From Gammaproteobacteria bacterium (lineage in GTDB: Bacteria > Pseudomonadota > Gammaproteobacteria > Chromatiales > Chromatiaceae), in assembly GCA_009929855.1 (NCBI GenBank), contig RZZN01000023.1, positions 1 to 57,302 on the forward strand: DNA of 57,302 nucleotides. Direction: 5' to 3'. The stretch's first letter is position 1; each line of letters opens with the position of its first letter. Shown in pieces: positions 34,886 through 42,840 of the stretch. The position numbers and the translations under genes are program-made. Under the pieces are notes generated by a model, which was not told where the DNA came from, ran no database searches, and saw only the letters and a list, made by a program, of their open reading frames with translations.

Positions 34886-35597
34886 GCGATTGGATCGGGC
34901 GATCATTCGCATGCCCCATGGCGCGGACGAATTTGGTGATCTGTCCGTGGGAGGCGCTGGCCGGATGCTTCATCACCAGCCAGGTGACGCCTTCGGTGCA
35001 GGGCGGGGTGGTGAGCGAGCCGTTGAATCGGTAATAGTCATGATTGGCGGGCAAGAGCGCCTCGGCCGAGACCGGGTTGCCGAGTCTGGTGGTGTTGCCC
35101 GCGCGCATCGGCATGGCCGCCCAGGCGTTGGCGAGGGCCAAATTCTCCTGACCTTCCTCGAACATGACCGCGATGACTGCGAGACGTCCCTCCGCATCGG
35201 CATGAACAAGATGGGCCTCCATCGGGTATTCCTTGCCGGCGATATGGTTCTCGCTCGGTGCGTGAAAATGGAATTGCTTTAGATTGTAGGTGTGCCCGTC
35301 CAGCACCATGGAGCCGCCATCCTCGTAGTTCACCTGGATGGTGTGCCCATTGTGGATCTCCTCCAATGCGCCTGAGTGGTAGCGGAGACTGATTCGGGGG
35401 AGATCGATATCGGCCGCGTCGACGATGTCGATGGGTGTCTGGGCTTGTCCGTTCTTGCAGAGACCGAAATGGGGGTCGAGATCGCCCCAATGCGCGGGTC
35501 CTTGATGCCCTGAGTAACCCCAGTGCGGCTCATCGGCCGCCAACGCCAGGCCGCCGCAGAGCATCAGTGTCATCAGGGCAATTCGTGTCGTCTTCAT
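34860..35597 (-). CDS. Periplasmic alpha-type carbonic anhydrase
   Basis: Interconverts CO2 and bicarbonate outside the inner membrane. A Sec signal peptide (to about A20) precedes a complete alpha-CA domain. Zinc ligands are H110 and H112 in 'KQFHFHAPSEN' and H129 in 'MEAHLVHAD'. C47 and C200 are placed for the disulfide usual in exported alpha-CAs; 'NGSLTTPPCTEGVTWLVM' is the active-site floor. 245 residues. In a CO2-fixing phototroph it may supply inorganic carbon to a bicarbonate importer or trap leaking CO2. Confidence 0.95.
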   Translation of the reverse strand: MKTTRIALMTLMLCGGLALAADEPHWGYSGHQGPAHWGDLDPHFGLCKNGQAQTPIDIVDAADIDLPRISLRYHSGALEEIHNGHTIQVNYEDGGSMVLDGHTYNLKQFHFHAPSENHIAGKEYPMEAHLVHADAEGRLAVIAVMFEEGQENLALANAWAAMPMRAGNTTRLGNPVSAEALLPANHDYYRFNGSLTTPPCTEGVTWLVMKHPASASHGQITKFVRAMGHANDRPIQSLNARLIQQ

Positions 35598-35910
35598 GGG
35601 TTGTCTCTAGATGAGTCCGTGACCGATCGGCCGGTCTCGGAAAGCCGCGATCGGCCGCGCCATCAAGCATGTCCAATCTGGGATGTGAACGTGAAGCCCA
35701 GCGTGGGGAGGCTATTTCACAGCAATGCGGTGGATTCCACCAAGCATTTTTCAGCAGCGCGTCTTTCGTTGAGTCGGGCTTGGCGTCGAGACGTGAAGCA
35801 CGCGCATGACCGGCCTTCTCCCGACTCGGCCGGACAAGACCATGCCTGAAGGGGCTCAGGCCCCCGCGCGGGTCGTGTCGTCCAAGACGGGACAGGTCAG
35901 CGACCTGCAC
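35598..35910 (-). other. Intergenic region upstream of the carbonic anhydrase gene and downstream of mfd
   Basis: 313 nt with no gene. A perfect palindrome GGTGGA-T-TCCACC lies at 35729-35741, about 130 nt upstream of the carbonic anhydrase ATG, and could be an operator. Two hairpins, GGGGC/GCCCC (35851-35864) and CAGGTC/GACCTG (35893-35907), lie just after the mfd stop and may end that transcript, though neither has a T-run. Confidence 0.45.
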
Positions 35911-38900
35911 TCATCCCACCAGCTGTGCGATGACCTCGCTCACCTGATGCAGACGTCGCCTGGGGTCGGCCATGTCGCGATAGAAGCGCAGCTTGTCGCT
36001 GCCGTCCAGCTTGTACTCCTTAGGGTGCTGCTGGATGAGACGGATCAAGCGGGTCGGATCGATGTTGGGTTGCTCGTCGAAGAGGACGCGCCCGCTGGCC
36101 GGCCCAGCCTCGATCTTGCGGATCCCATAGGGCTGGACCCTGAGCTTGAGCTCGGTGATCTCGATCAGGGTCTTGGCCGGCTCGGGCAGGAGCCCGAAGC
36201 GGTCGATCATCTCGACCTGAAGCTCCTCGAGATCTCGCGCGCTCGCGGCGCTGGCGATGCGCTTGTACATGACCAGTCTGGCATGGACGTCGGGCAGATA
36301 GTCGCTGGGCAGGAGCGCGGGCAGACCCAGATCGATCTCGGCGCCATGACTGAGCGGACGATCCAGCTCGGGGGTGCGTCCGGCCTTGAGCGCCTGGACC
36401 GCGCGCTCCAGGAGGTCCATGTAGAGCGAGAAGCCGACCTCGTGGATCTGGCCCGATTGCTCGTCGCCGAGCAGCTCGCCGGCCCCGCGGATCTCCAGAT
36501 CATGGGTGGCGAGCGTGAAGCCCGCGCCCAGGTCTTCCATGGATTCGATCGCCTCCAGACGCTTGCGCGCGTCCTCGGTCATGGCCTTGGCGGGGGGCGT
36601 GATCAGATAGGCATAGGCGCGGTGATGCGAGCGTCCGACCCGGCCGCGCAGCTGGTGCAGCTGGGCGAGCCCGAGCTTGTCGGCACGGTTGATGACGATG
36701 GTGTTGGCGCTCGGCACATCGATGCCGCTCTCGATGATGGTGGTGCAGACCAGCAGGTTGAAGCGCTGATGATAGAAATCGCGCATCACCCGCTCCAGGT
36801 CACGCTCGCGCATCTGGCCGTGGGCGACCTGGATACGCGCCTCGGGGATGAGTGACCCCAGCTTCTGGGCCTGGTTGTCGATCGTCTCGACCTCGTTGTG
36901 CAGGAAATAGACCTGCCCGCCGCGCCTGAGCTCGCGCAGCACCGCCTCCTGCACCAGCGCGTCGTTCCAGGGGCTGACGAAGGTCTTGATGGGATGACGC
37001 TCGACCGGCGCCGTGGCGATGATGGAGAGATCGCGCAGACCCGACATGGCCATGTTGAGTGTGCGCGGGATGGGCGTAGCGGTGAGTGTCAGGACATCGA
37101 CCTCGCTGCGCAGGGCCTTGAGCTGCTCCTTGTGACGCACCCCGAAGCGGTGCTCCTCGTCGATGATGGCCAGACCCAGGTTCTTGAAGCGGACACTGGG
37201 CTGCAGCAGCTTGTGGGTCCCGACCAGGATGTCGATGGTGCCATCGGCGAGACCGGCGAGGATCTTCTTCTGTTCGCTGGCGGTGCGAAAGCGCGAGAGA
37301 CTCTCGATGCGGATCGGCCAGTCGGCGAAGCGATCCGAGAAGTTTTCGAAATGTTGCTGGGCGAGTAGGGTGGTCGGCACCAGGACGGCGGCTTGCCGGC
37401 CGCTCTGCACGGCGACGAAGGCGGCGCGCATGGCCACCTCGGTCTTGCCGAAGCCGACATCGCCGCAGACCACTCGGTCCATCGGTTTGGAATCGGCCAT
37501 GTCGGCGAGCACGCCTTCGATCGCACGCAGCTGATCCGGGGTCTCCTCGAAGGGGAAGGCCGCGGCAAAGGCGGCATAGTCGTCCTCGGGCAGCGCGCAG
37601 GCGATCCCCTGACGGGCCGCGCGGCGGGCATAGATATCGAGCAGCTCGGCGGCGACATCATGTGCCTTCTGGGCGGCCTTGCGTTTGATCCGGTCCCATT
37701 GATCACCGCCGAGTCGATGCAGCGGGGCGCTCTCGGGCGAGGCTCCGGTGTAGCGCGAGATCAGGTGCAGCGAGCTGACCGGCACATAGAGCTTGTCGCC
37801 CTTGGCATATTCGAGCGCGAGGAATTCGGTGGTCAGACCACCGACCTCCAGGGTCTGGAGACCCAGATAGCGTCCGACGCCGTGCTCTTCATGGACCACC
37901 GGCGAGCCCTCGACCAGCTCGGTGAGGTTGCGCACGATGGCATCGCCGTCACGCTCGCGCGCGCGGCGCCGACGCTCCTGCCGGACGCGCTCGCCGTAGA
38001 TCTGGGTCTCGGTGACCAGGGCGAGCTCGGCGTCTTCCAGGAGCAGACCTTGCTCGAGCGGTGCCACGCTGAGCGCGAGCCCATGCTCACCCCGGATGAA
38101 GTCGTGCCAGCCCTCGACTGCGCGGGCGCGGATGTTGAAACCGAGCAGCTGCTCGGCGAGCTGCTCGCGTCGGCCGGTGCTCTCGGCGATCAAGAGTACC
38201 CGACGCCGCGGCACGCCGAGAAAGGTCTCGAGCGCCTGCGCGGGTCGGGCGGCGCGGGCCTGGATCCCGAGCGGGGGCAGGGTGGTGGTCGCGAAATTGT
38301 CGACGCCGCTGTAGCCCTTGCGTCGGCTCGGCACCTCGGCGGACTGAAAGAGGATGCCCGAGCGCGGGTTCAGTGCCCCGGCCAGCTCGTCCGGGCGCAG
38401 ATAGAGCCGGGCGGGCGGCAGGAGCGGGCGCTCGATGTCATGACGTCTCTGCTCGTAACGCTGCTCGACCGTGGCGAAGAACTCGCCCGCGCTGTCGCGA
38501 CAGGTCTCGGCCTCGATGACCAGGGTCTGCTCGGGCAGATAATCGAGCAGTGTGGCGGTCTGCTCGAAGAAGAGGGGCAGATAATATTCCAGGCCGCCCG
38601 GTGTGCGTCCCTCGGAGACCTCGCGATAGATGAGGCTTGCCTGGGGGTCGCCCTCGAAGCTCGCGCGATAGCGCTGGCGAAAGCCGGCGATGGCCGACTC
38701 GGTCAAGGGAAACTCGCGCGCGGGCAGCAGCCTGATCCGCTCCAGCTTCGCGCGCGAGCGCTGGGTCTCGGGGTCGAAGGTGCGGATGGTCTCGATCTCC
38801 TGATCGAAGAGATCGATGCGCAGAGGAACCTCGCTGCCCATGGGGAAGACATCGAGCAATGAGCCGCGCACGGCGAATTCGCCATGCCCGATGACCTGCG

Positions 38901-39369
38901 AGACACAGGCATAGCCGGCGCGCTCCAGTCGGCGTCGAGTCGCATCCAGATCCAGTCGATCACCGATCGCCAGGACCAAGGACTGACCGTCGACATAGTC
39001 GCGCGGTGGCAGACGTTGCATGAGTGTGGCGATCGGCACCACCAGTAGGCCGCGGGTCAGACCGGGCAGGCGGTGCAGGGTCAGTAGACGCTCCGAGACC
39101 AGCTCGGGCAGCGGCGAGAAGACGTCGTAGGGCAGGGTCTCCCAGTCCGGGAAACCGAGCAACGGCAGGTCAGTGTCCGCGAGAAAGAATTCGAGCTCGG
39201 CGCGCAAACGGGTCGCGCCCTGGACGTCTGGCGTCAGGACGATCAAGAGTCCGGGATAGGTTCTTGCCGTGTTGGCGATCGCCAGCGCGGCGGCGGCACC
39301 ATAGAGGCGGCCCCAGATGCGGCGTTCCCCGGGGCGCGTCGGCAAGGGTGGTTGGAGTGTCGAATGCAT
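35911..39369 (-). CDS. mfd: Transcription-repair coupling factor Mfd
   Basis: Mfd removes stalled RNA polymerase and recruits UvrA. The N-terminal UvrB-like module ('PLLGFPDWETLPYDVFSPLP'), the CarD-like RNAP-interacting domain ('GSPVVHEEHGVGRYLGLQTL'), the RecG-like translocase with Walker A 'VCGDVGFGKTEVAMRAAF' and 'IIDEEHRFGVRHKEQLK', the motif 'QLRGRVGRSHHRAYAYL' and the C-terminal TRCF domain are all present. The ATG at 39369 (AGG 7 nt upstream) is preferred over a TTG six codons earlier; 1152 residues (E. coli 1148). A TATAGG box ends 7 nt before this ATG, so a very short leader is possible. Confidence 0.97.
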   Translation of the reverse strand: MHSTLQPPLPTRPGERRIWGRLYGAAAALAIANTARTYPGLLIVLTPDVQGATRLRAELEFFLADTDLPLLGFPDWETLPYDVFSPLPELVSERLLTLHRLPGLTRGLLVVPIATLMQRLPPRDYVDGQSLVLAIGDRLDLDATRRRLERAGYACVSQVIGHGEFAVRGSLLDVFPMGSEVPLRIDLFDQEIETIRTFDPETQRSRAKLERIRLLPAREFPLTESAIAGFRQRYRASFEGDPQASLIYREVSEGRTPGGLEYYLPLFFEQTATLLDYLPEQTLVIEAETCRDSAGEFFATVEQRYEQRRHDIERPLLPPARLYLRPDELAGALNPRSGILFQSAEVPSRRKGYSGVDNFATTTLPPLGIQARAARPAQALETFLGVPRRRVLLIAESTGRREQLAEQLLGFNIRARAVEGWHDFIRGEHGLALSVAPLEQGLLLEDAELALVTETQIYGERVRQERRRRARERDGDAIVRNLTELVEGSPVVHEEHGVGRYLGLQTLEVGGLTTEFLALEYAKGDKLYVPVSSLHLISRYTGASPESAPLHRLGGDQWDRIKRKAAQKAHDVAAELLDIYARRAARQGIACALPEDDYAAFAAAFPFEETPDQLRAIEGVLADMADSKPMDRVVCGDVGFGKTEVAMRAAFVAVQSGRQAAVLVPTTLLAQQHFENFSDRFADWPIRIESLSRFRTASEQKKILAGLADGTIDILVGTHKLLQPSVRFKNLGLAIIDEEHRFGVRHKEQLKALRSEVDVLTLTATPIPRTLNMAMSGLRDLSIIATAPVERHPIKTFVSPWNDALVQEAVLRELRRGGQVYFLHNEVETIDNQAQKLGSLIPEARIQVAHGQMRERDLERVMRDFYHQRFNLLVCTTIIESGIDVPSANTIVINRADKLGLAQLHQLRGRVGRSHHRAYAYLITPPAKAMTEDARKRLEAIESMEDLGAGFTLATHDLEIRGAGELLGDEQSGQIHEVGFSLYMDLLERAVQALKAGRTPELDRPLSHGAEIDLGLPALLPSDYLPDVHARLVMYKRIASAASARDLEELQVEMIDRFGLLPEPAKTLIEITELKLRVQPYGIRKIEAGPASGRVLFDEQPNIDPTRLIRLIQQHPKEYKLDGSDKLRFYRDMADPRRRLHQVSEVIAQLVG

Positions 39370-39827
39370 CGAATGACCTATACTCAACGCAGGTCGGTTT
39401 TCACTTTCTGTTCACTTGAAACGATCTGCAAATCAATGACATGTCCATGGCTGACCAACGACGACTGAGCGCGATGACGGTGTCTTCGCGAGACGAGCGG
39501 TCCCCTGCGCGGTGAGCGTCGATGTGCAAGCAGGCCGGGCGGACAGTGTCGCTGGATGCCTGGAGATGGGTGCAATCTGATCCAGCTTGGCCTGTGTCTG
39601 ACCGGATGGTAGCGAGCGCGGCTTAGGATGGTGTGTGGAACAGGGTCGATCCTAACATCGCGCGGTTCTGTCGGAGGCCACCGGGGGATGACGCAAGGTC
39701 ACCCCTGTCGACCTCACGACAGCATCTCAGCCATCACGATCCGCCAATCCCATACACTGACTCAGGAAACCCCAAGGCGATCGTGGGTTTGACTGAAGGC
39801 GATCAATCGGCTCATCCGTTCGACGGG
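39370..39827 (-). other. Intergenic region between rnk and mfd
   Basis: 458 nt without a supportable gene. The mfd-proximal part (39380-39430) is more A/T-rich and probably holds the mfd promoter; on the minus strand it contains two near-direct repeats, AGTGAACAG and AGTGAAAAC. The rest shows no hairpin, RNA gene or family-like frame that I can defend. Confidence 0.45.
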
Positions 39828-40241
39828 TCAGCGATGATAGTCCCCCGATCGCTCCGGCTGATAGAGGATCTCCTCGATGCGCACGCGCAGCGTTCCGCCG
39901 CCTGGCTTGGGCCATTCGATCTCATCGCCTTCGGAGAGGCCGAGCAGTGCGCTGCCGACCGGTGCGAGGATCGAGATCGTTCCGCCGCTCTCGTCGACGT
40001 CCTTGGGATAGACGAGCGTCAGGGCGAACTCCTCGGCGGACGACTCGACCTTGAACCGGACCTTCGAGTTCATGGTGACGACATTGGGTGGAACCTGCCT
40101 GACATCGACAACATCGGCCCGGTCGATCTCGGCCGCCAACTGTATCTTCCCTGGAAAGGCACTGTCAGGCAGCGCATCCAGAAGACGCTCGAGCCGATCA
40201 GCGTCGAGCTCGGACATGATGATCTTTGGACGTTCGGTCAT
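39828..40241 (-). CDS. rnk: Regulator of nucleoside diphosphate kinase, Rnk
   Basis: A GreA/GreB-like protein that binds RNA polymerase near the secondary channel. The short N-terminal coiled coil 'MSELDADRLERLLDALPDSA' and the FKBP-like C-terminal domain ('PPNVVTMNSKVRFKV', 'LTLVYPKDVDESGGTISIL', 'APVGSALLGLSEGDEIEW') match E. coli Rnk, as does the ending 'YQPERSGDYHR'. The ATG at 40241 gives 137 residues (E. coli 136); the open frame extends further upstream without conservation. It lies 13 nt after the SQR-like gene on the same strand. Confidence 0.92.
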   Translation of the reverse strand: MTERPKIIMSELDADRLERLLDALPDSAFPGKIQLAAEIDRADVVDVRQVPPNVVTMNSKVRFKVESSAEEFALTLVYPKDVDESGGTISILAPVGSALLGLSEGDEIEWPKPGGGTLRVRIEEILYQPERSGDYHR

Positions 40242-40254
40242 TGGATGAATCCGG

Positions 40255-41382
40255 CTAACGGTAGGCCCGCAAATACTGCCACTCGAAACCACGTTTCAAC
40301 CAATGAAACGCCTTCAGCGACGGCAGGACCAGGTTGTATTTCTCATTGCGCGCGACCAGCATGCCGGCATCGTTGGTATCCACGATACAGAGCAGCTCGA
40401 CCTTGAAGGTTTCGCTGGGTGCCTTGCCGGCGAGCTCGCCGAGTAGATTCAGAGCGGCCGCGCGCGCTTGCAGGTCCGCCATGTGGGCCTGCTTGGGCAT
40501 CCAGTCAGGCCCGGGGAAGCTGCCCGAGTCACCGGCGACATAGACTCGCTCGAAGCCGGGTACTCGGCAGTGCGCGTCGGCCTGGAGCAGGCCGCCGGGC
40601 GAGCGGGGCAGACCGGTCTTGTCGAACCAGGCATTACCGGTCAGCCCAGGCATGAAGATGATGAGATCAGCGTCGATCTCGCCGCCTTCAGTGGTGATCT
40701 TGGTCGCCGAGAATGACTTGAGCTTGTGGCCAAGATGGGTCCGGATGTCACGCCGCTTGGTTTCTTTCAAGATCCCATCGACCGCCTTGGGACCGAGCCG
40801 ATTGCCCGGGCGCTCGGCGGGACTGAAGAAGGTCAGGGTGAAGCGCTCGCGCCGCCCCTCCTTGCGCAGCTGGCTGTCCATTCCAAATAGGAATTCGAAG
40901 ATGGGGCCGCCGCGCATGGAGCTCGGTTCGTTCGGGTTGCCGGCGAAGCCCATGGCGATGTTGCCGCCGTCCATCGCCTTGACACGGTCGCGGATCGCCT
41001 CGGCGGCGGCGATGCCCGCGCAGGGTGTGATGGCGTGCTCGATACCGGGTAGCTTCTTGATGAAGCGCCCACCGCTGGCAATGATGAGCCCATCGTTCTC
41101 GATGGGGCCCGCGGTGGTCTCCAGCCGGCGTCCATCCGCGCTCAATCCAGTGGCCTCGCCAGCGACATGCTGCACCCGCATGCGCGCGAAGAAGCTCCGC
41201 AGATCGATGCGCAGATCCTCGCCGCTGCGGATACCGCTAGGCACCCAGATCAAACCGGGATAATAGACAAACTCGGGCTTGGGGCTGACGAGCTTGATCT
41301 CAGTCTCCGCACTCGTCTTGCGAATGGTGCGTACGGCGGTCAGAGCGGCGAAACCGGAACCGACGATGGTGATGCGCTGCAT
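40255..41382 (-). CDS. Sulfide:quinone oxidoreductase-like flavoprotein
   Basis: A 375-residue FAD protein of the SQR / flavocytochrome c flavoprotein family. FAD motifs: 'ITIVGSGFAALTAVRTIRK' at the start and 'VYVAGDSGSF' near 280. Cysteines are C121, C272 and C332; C332 in 'LLCIVDTNDAG' matches the C-terminal redox Cys of SQRs, but the position of the middle catalytic Cys (before 'GGPIFEF', about 156) holds Ser/Met. It may be a divergent SQR type such as SqrF or a related dehydrogenase. In a purple sulfur bacterium sulfide or polysulfide oxidation is likely but unproven. The ATG at 41382 has GGAG 7 nt upstream and is preferred over the TTG six codons earlier. Confidence 0.75.
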   Translation of the reverse strand: MQRITIVGSGFAALTAVRTIRKTSAETEIKLVSPKPEFVYYPGLIWVPSGIRSGEDLRIDLRSFFARMRVQHVAGEATGLSADGRRLETTAGPIENDGLIIASGGRFIKKLPGIEHAITPCAGIAAAEAIRDRVKAMDGGNIAMGFAGNPNEPSSMRGGPIFEFLFGMDSQLRKEGRRERFTLTFFSPAERPGNRLGPKAVDGILKETKRRDIRTHLGHKLKSFSATKITTEGGEIDADLIIFMPGLTGNAWFDKTGLPRSPGGLLQADAHCRVPGFERVYVAGDSGSFPGPDWMPKQAHMADLQARAAALNLLGELAGKAPSETFKVELLCIVDTNDAGMLVARNEKYNLVLPSLKAFHWLKRGFEWQYLRAYR

Positions 41383-41525
41383 GGGTGACTCCGATGACAA
41401 GTGTCAGGGCGCTGGCTTGGCGTGGATTGTAACGCGTTTGATGACGGGGTTGCGGGAGAACGCGAGCCGAGACGACACCGGGACGCGCCGTTCCATGGGG
41501 CCGCGACGTCCATGCTCAGACGTGG

Positions 41526-42152
41526 TTATCTTTGGTCTGTCAGAACCCCTTCCAACACCGCCCAGACGTTGTCGAGCATCCTGGGCTGCGCCGCGGCGGT
41601 CGGATGGAGGCCGTCGGGCTGCATGAGATCCCAGTTCTCGGCGACACCGGCGAGCAGGTTCGGGATCAAGGGGACATGCTCGCGTTCGGCGACCTCCTGA
41701 AACATGGCTTGAAAGCCGGTCGTGTAAGCCGCACCGTAGTTGGGTGGCAATGGAAGCGCGGTCAATACGACCTGGCTTCCGAATGCTCGGCCAAGCCGAA
41801 TCAGCTCGGTGAGGTTGTCGCGGACGAGGTCGAGGCCGAGACCGCGCAGACCATCGTTGGCGCCAAGCTGGATGACGAGTATGGTGGGCTGATGCTCTTC
41901 GAGCAGCGCGCCGAGCCGGGCAAGTCCACCGGAAGTCGTCTCGCCCGAGATGCTGGCGTTGACGACCCGATGATCGAGCGCGCGCTCGCTCAGCCGCTCC
42001 TCCAGAAGCGAGACCCACCCACGCGCGCGATCCATCCCATAGGCCGCGCTGAGACTGTCACCGAGCATCAGGATCAGCGGCGCATCGGGTGGGGCCTTGG
42101 CCGCGGCAAGCGTGGGGAGCAATACAGCGGTGAGTAGGAGTAGGCGGAACAT
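41526..42152 (-). CDS. tesA: Periplasmic multifunctional esterase / acyl-CoA thioesterase I
   Basis: An SGNH hydrolase with signal peptide ('MFRLLLLTAVLLPTLAAA'). Block I 'LMLGDSLSAAYGM' carries the catalytic Ser, block II 'NASISGETTSGG' the Gly, block III 'IQLGANDGLRG' the Asn, and block V 'DGLHPTAAAQ' the Asp-His. 208 residues from the ATG at 42152, like E. coli TesA. An ATG eight codons earlier (42176) would add an Arg-rich n-region; neither has a good Shine-Dalgarno. It is divergent from the ABC ATPase gene with overlapping starts. Confidence 0.93.
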   Translation of the reverse strand: MFRLLLLTAVLLPTLAAAKAPPDAPLILMLGDSLSAAYGMDRARGWVSLLEERLSERALDHRVVNASISGETTSGGLARLGALLEEHQPTILVIQLGANDGLRGLGLDLVRDNLTELIRLGRAFGSQVVLTALPLPPNYGAAYTTGFQAMFQEVAEREHVPLIPNLLAGVAENWDLMQPDGLHPTAAAQPRMLDNVWAVLEGVLTDQR

Positions 42153-42840
42153 GTCGGGTCGGGATCTTCTGAGCATATCCAAGGCCGTTGGGTTAGGTAA
42201 GCATGTTAACGGTCCGGCGGGTGGCTTGACCATCCTGGAGCGACTCGACCTGGAGATCCAGGCGGGGGAGGCGGTGGCCATTCTGGGCGCATCCGGATCG
42301 GGTAAATCGACTCTGTTGGGGCTTCTGGCTGGACTCGACAGCGCTTCGATCGGTGAGGTCTGGTTGTGTGGTCACCGACTGGACGCCCTCGACGAGGACG
42401 GTCGCGCGGCCTTGCGCAACGGCCGCGTCGGCTTCGTCTTCCAAAACTTCCAGCTCCTACCGACCTTGACCGCGCGCGAGAATGTCTTGCTTCCGCTCGA
42501 GTTGAGTGGGATCCGCGATGCTGCCAGCCGCGCCGATGAGGCACTCGAGCAGGTCGGGTTGACCCAGCGCGCCAGCCATTACCCACGCCAGCTCTCGGGC
42601 GGCGAGCAACAGCGCGTTGCCATCGCCCGTGCCTATGCCCCACGTCCCGTGGTGCTGTTTGCCGACGAGCCGACCGGGAATCTCGATCAGGTCACGGGGG
42701 AGCACATCATCGATCTGCTTCTCGACCTGCGCGCTCAATCTGGCGCGGCCTTGGTTCTGGTCACCCATGATCCTCGACTCGCCGAGCGTTGTGACCGGCG
42801 ACTCTACATGCGTGCTGGACGCCTGGAGACCGACGCATGA
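42151..42840 (+). CDS. ybbA: ABC transporter ATPase YbbA
   Basis: A LolD/MacB-type ATPase partnered with the next gene. Walker A 'ILGASGSGKSTLLGLLAGLD', Q-loop 'FVFQNFQLLPTLTARENV', signature 'YPRQLSGGEQQRVAIARAYA' and Walker B 'VVLFADEPTGNLD' are intact. 229 residues (E. coli 228). The ATG at 42151 has AGGAG 10 nt upstream. The tesA/ybbA-ybbP arrangement is the same as in E. coli; the pair is thought to move lipophilic compounds or act in envelope stress, without a proven substrate. Confidence 0.93.
   Translation: MSGRDLLSISKAVGLGKHVNGPAGGLTILERLDLEIQAGEAVAILGASGSGKSTLLGLLAGLDSASIGEVWLCGHRLDALDEDGRAALRNGRVGFVFQNFQLLPTLTARENVLLPLELSGIRDAASRADEALEQVGLTQRASHYPRQLSGGEQQRVAIARAYAPRPVVLFADEPTGNLDQVTGEHIIDLLLDLRAQSGAALVLVTHDPRLAERCDRRLYMRAGRLETDA

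Noticed and set aside
37393-38862. 489-codon plus-strand frame opposite mfd
   Set aside because: Same reason: mfd on the minus strand is complete and conserved, and this frame has no recognisable domain.
39633-40406. 257-codon plus-strand frame over rnk and its downstream gap
   Set aside because: It runs antisense through rnk and the end of the SQR-like gene, has no Shine-Dalgarno and resembles no protein.
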